64,000 bases of DNA. It comes from Paraburkholderia sp. BL9I2N2 (lineage in GTDB: Bacteria > Pseudomonadota > Gammaproteobacteria > Burkholderiales > Burkholderiaceae). The stretch is from positions 1,877,970 through 1,941,969 of the forward strand of contig NZ_SMGP01000002.1 of NCBI RefSeq assembly GCF_004339745.1, in the 5' to 3' direction. The notes below the pieces were generated by a model that searched no databases, was not told where the DNA came from, and saw only the letters and a list, made by a program, of their open reading frames with translations. A program made the translations under genes and the position numbers. Numbering within the stretch: position 1 is the stretch's first letter; every line of letters begins with the position of its first letter. This document shows positions 63,668-64,000 of the stretch, one piece after another.

Positions 63668-64000
63668 ATGCGACTGACCATCCTCATCAACGGTTCCGAT
63701 CCCACCGTCAGCCATGACTACGCTGTGCTATGGCTCGACACCGACGAACACCGGTGGTCGAGAGAAGCGCATCAAGGGATCGATCTGCCCCCCTGGGGCG
63801 AGTTACACGACGATAACGGTGTGACGACCCTCTGTGCGCCCAGCACGGATGCGCCGTTGTGCACGCTGCGCGGATTGCACGTGGACCGCAAGCAGCGCGT
63901 GAGCGCCGCGCAAGGCGCCGCGGCATGGACCGCCCTGCCGACGCGCGCGACGACCAGCGGCTTCTGGCGTCTGCAAGCAGTGGACCGCCAACAGGTCCGC
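63668..64000 (+). CDS. Unrecognised protein, partial (C-terminus beyond right edge)
   Basis: 111 residues are visible from ATG 63668 to the edge with no stop. The start reads RLTILINGSDPTVSHDYAVL and a segment WRLQAVDRQQVR ends at the edge. GGAA is five bases upstream of ATG. A weak -35/-10 pair (TTGCAT, 16 bases, TAGACT) lies at 63604-63631. I do not recognise a family. Confidence 0.55.
   Translation, partial: MRLTILINGSDPTVSHDYAVLWLDTDEHRWSREAHQGIDLPPWGELHDDNGVTTLCAPSTDAPLCTLRGLHVDRKQRVSAAQGAAAWTALPTRATTSGFWRLQAVDRQQVR

Noticed and set aside
1..64000. CRISPR arrays, tRNA or rRNA genes, insertion sequences, phage genes
   Set aside because: I saw no spaced repeats of CRISPR type, no cloverleaf, no transposase or integrase catalytic motif; the only recombinase-like stretch is a short HTH in the operon.

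Overview
The window is high-GC, gene-dense chromosomal DNA that looks like Burkholderiales, most likely Paraburkholderia/Burkholderia. The reasons are the porin at 58252-59325 (a Gram-negative type-4 style porin with a typical burkholderial signal peptide and start), the DUF3562 small protein, the many LysR and IclR regulators, and the paired zwf/polyphosphate glucokinase genes. This is a judgement from protein character; no database search was run. I saw no rRNA, tRNA, CRISPR array, insertion sequence or phage gene.

Layout. 1-4726 (-): a very large hybrid histidine kinase that runs off the left edge. 5056-8724 (-): an iron-uptake operon (TonB receptor, PKHD hydroxylase, PepSY membrane protein) behind a Fur-box-like site. 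9180-10175 (+): aldo/keto reductase. 10207-18340 (-): a sugar module in which a debranching enzyme and a GH63-like glycosidase would release glucose, polyphosphate glucokinase would phosphorylate it and Zwf would oxidise it, followed by a PEBP-family protein. 18551-21077 (+): small lipoprotein and Tat-exported phospholipase C. 21231-26816: cupin, M14-type deacylase, solute-binding protein, LysR regulator, then lysA with divergent lysR around a perfect T-N11-A palindrome. 26988-36160: SDR, rubredoxin, a 38-aa membrane protein, an isolated Rieske oxygenase, a glycosyltransferase, cytochrome b561, a methyltransferase, and a CFA-like methyltransferase/DUF1295/lipocalin group. 36322-42547 and on to 44281 (+): LysR, a DMT transporter with a 23-histidine tail, DUF3562, an FAD amine oxidase, GNAT, and an HscC/DjlC-like chaperone pair.

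The most interesting part is 44389-57810 (-), a tightly packed run of 14 genes that looks like one operon. It encodes a Rieske ferredoxin, a small recombinase-HTH-like protein, a Rieske oxygenase alpha subunit with no beta subunit, two SDRs (one lacking the usual YxxxK), a cupin, an alpha/beta hydrolase, an IclR regulator, a TPP enzyme, an aspartate-dehydrogenase-like enzyme, an aldehyde dehydrogenase, a VOC extradiol-type dioxygenase, a ferredoxin reductase and an aromatic-acid-type MFS permease. A porin is transcribed divergently from it, and a second, paralogous IclR gene lies just beyond the porin. The control region at 57811-58251 holds inverted repeats whose half-site recurs in front of the porin. 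Together these genes make a plausible import, ring hydroxylation, ring cleavage and side-chain processing route for an aromatic compound that I cannot name.

60690-64000 holds a small unknown protein, an AcpA-like phosphatase, a DUF4410-like gene broken by a one-base frameshift, and the start of an unrecognised gene cut by the right edge.
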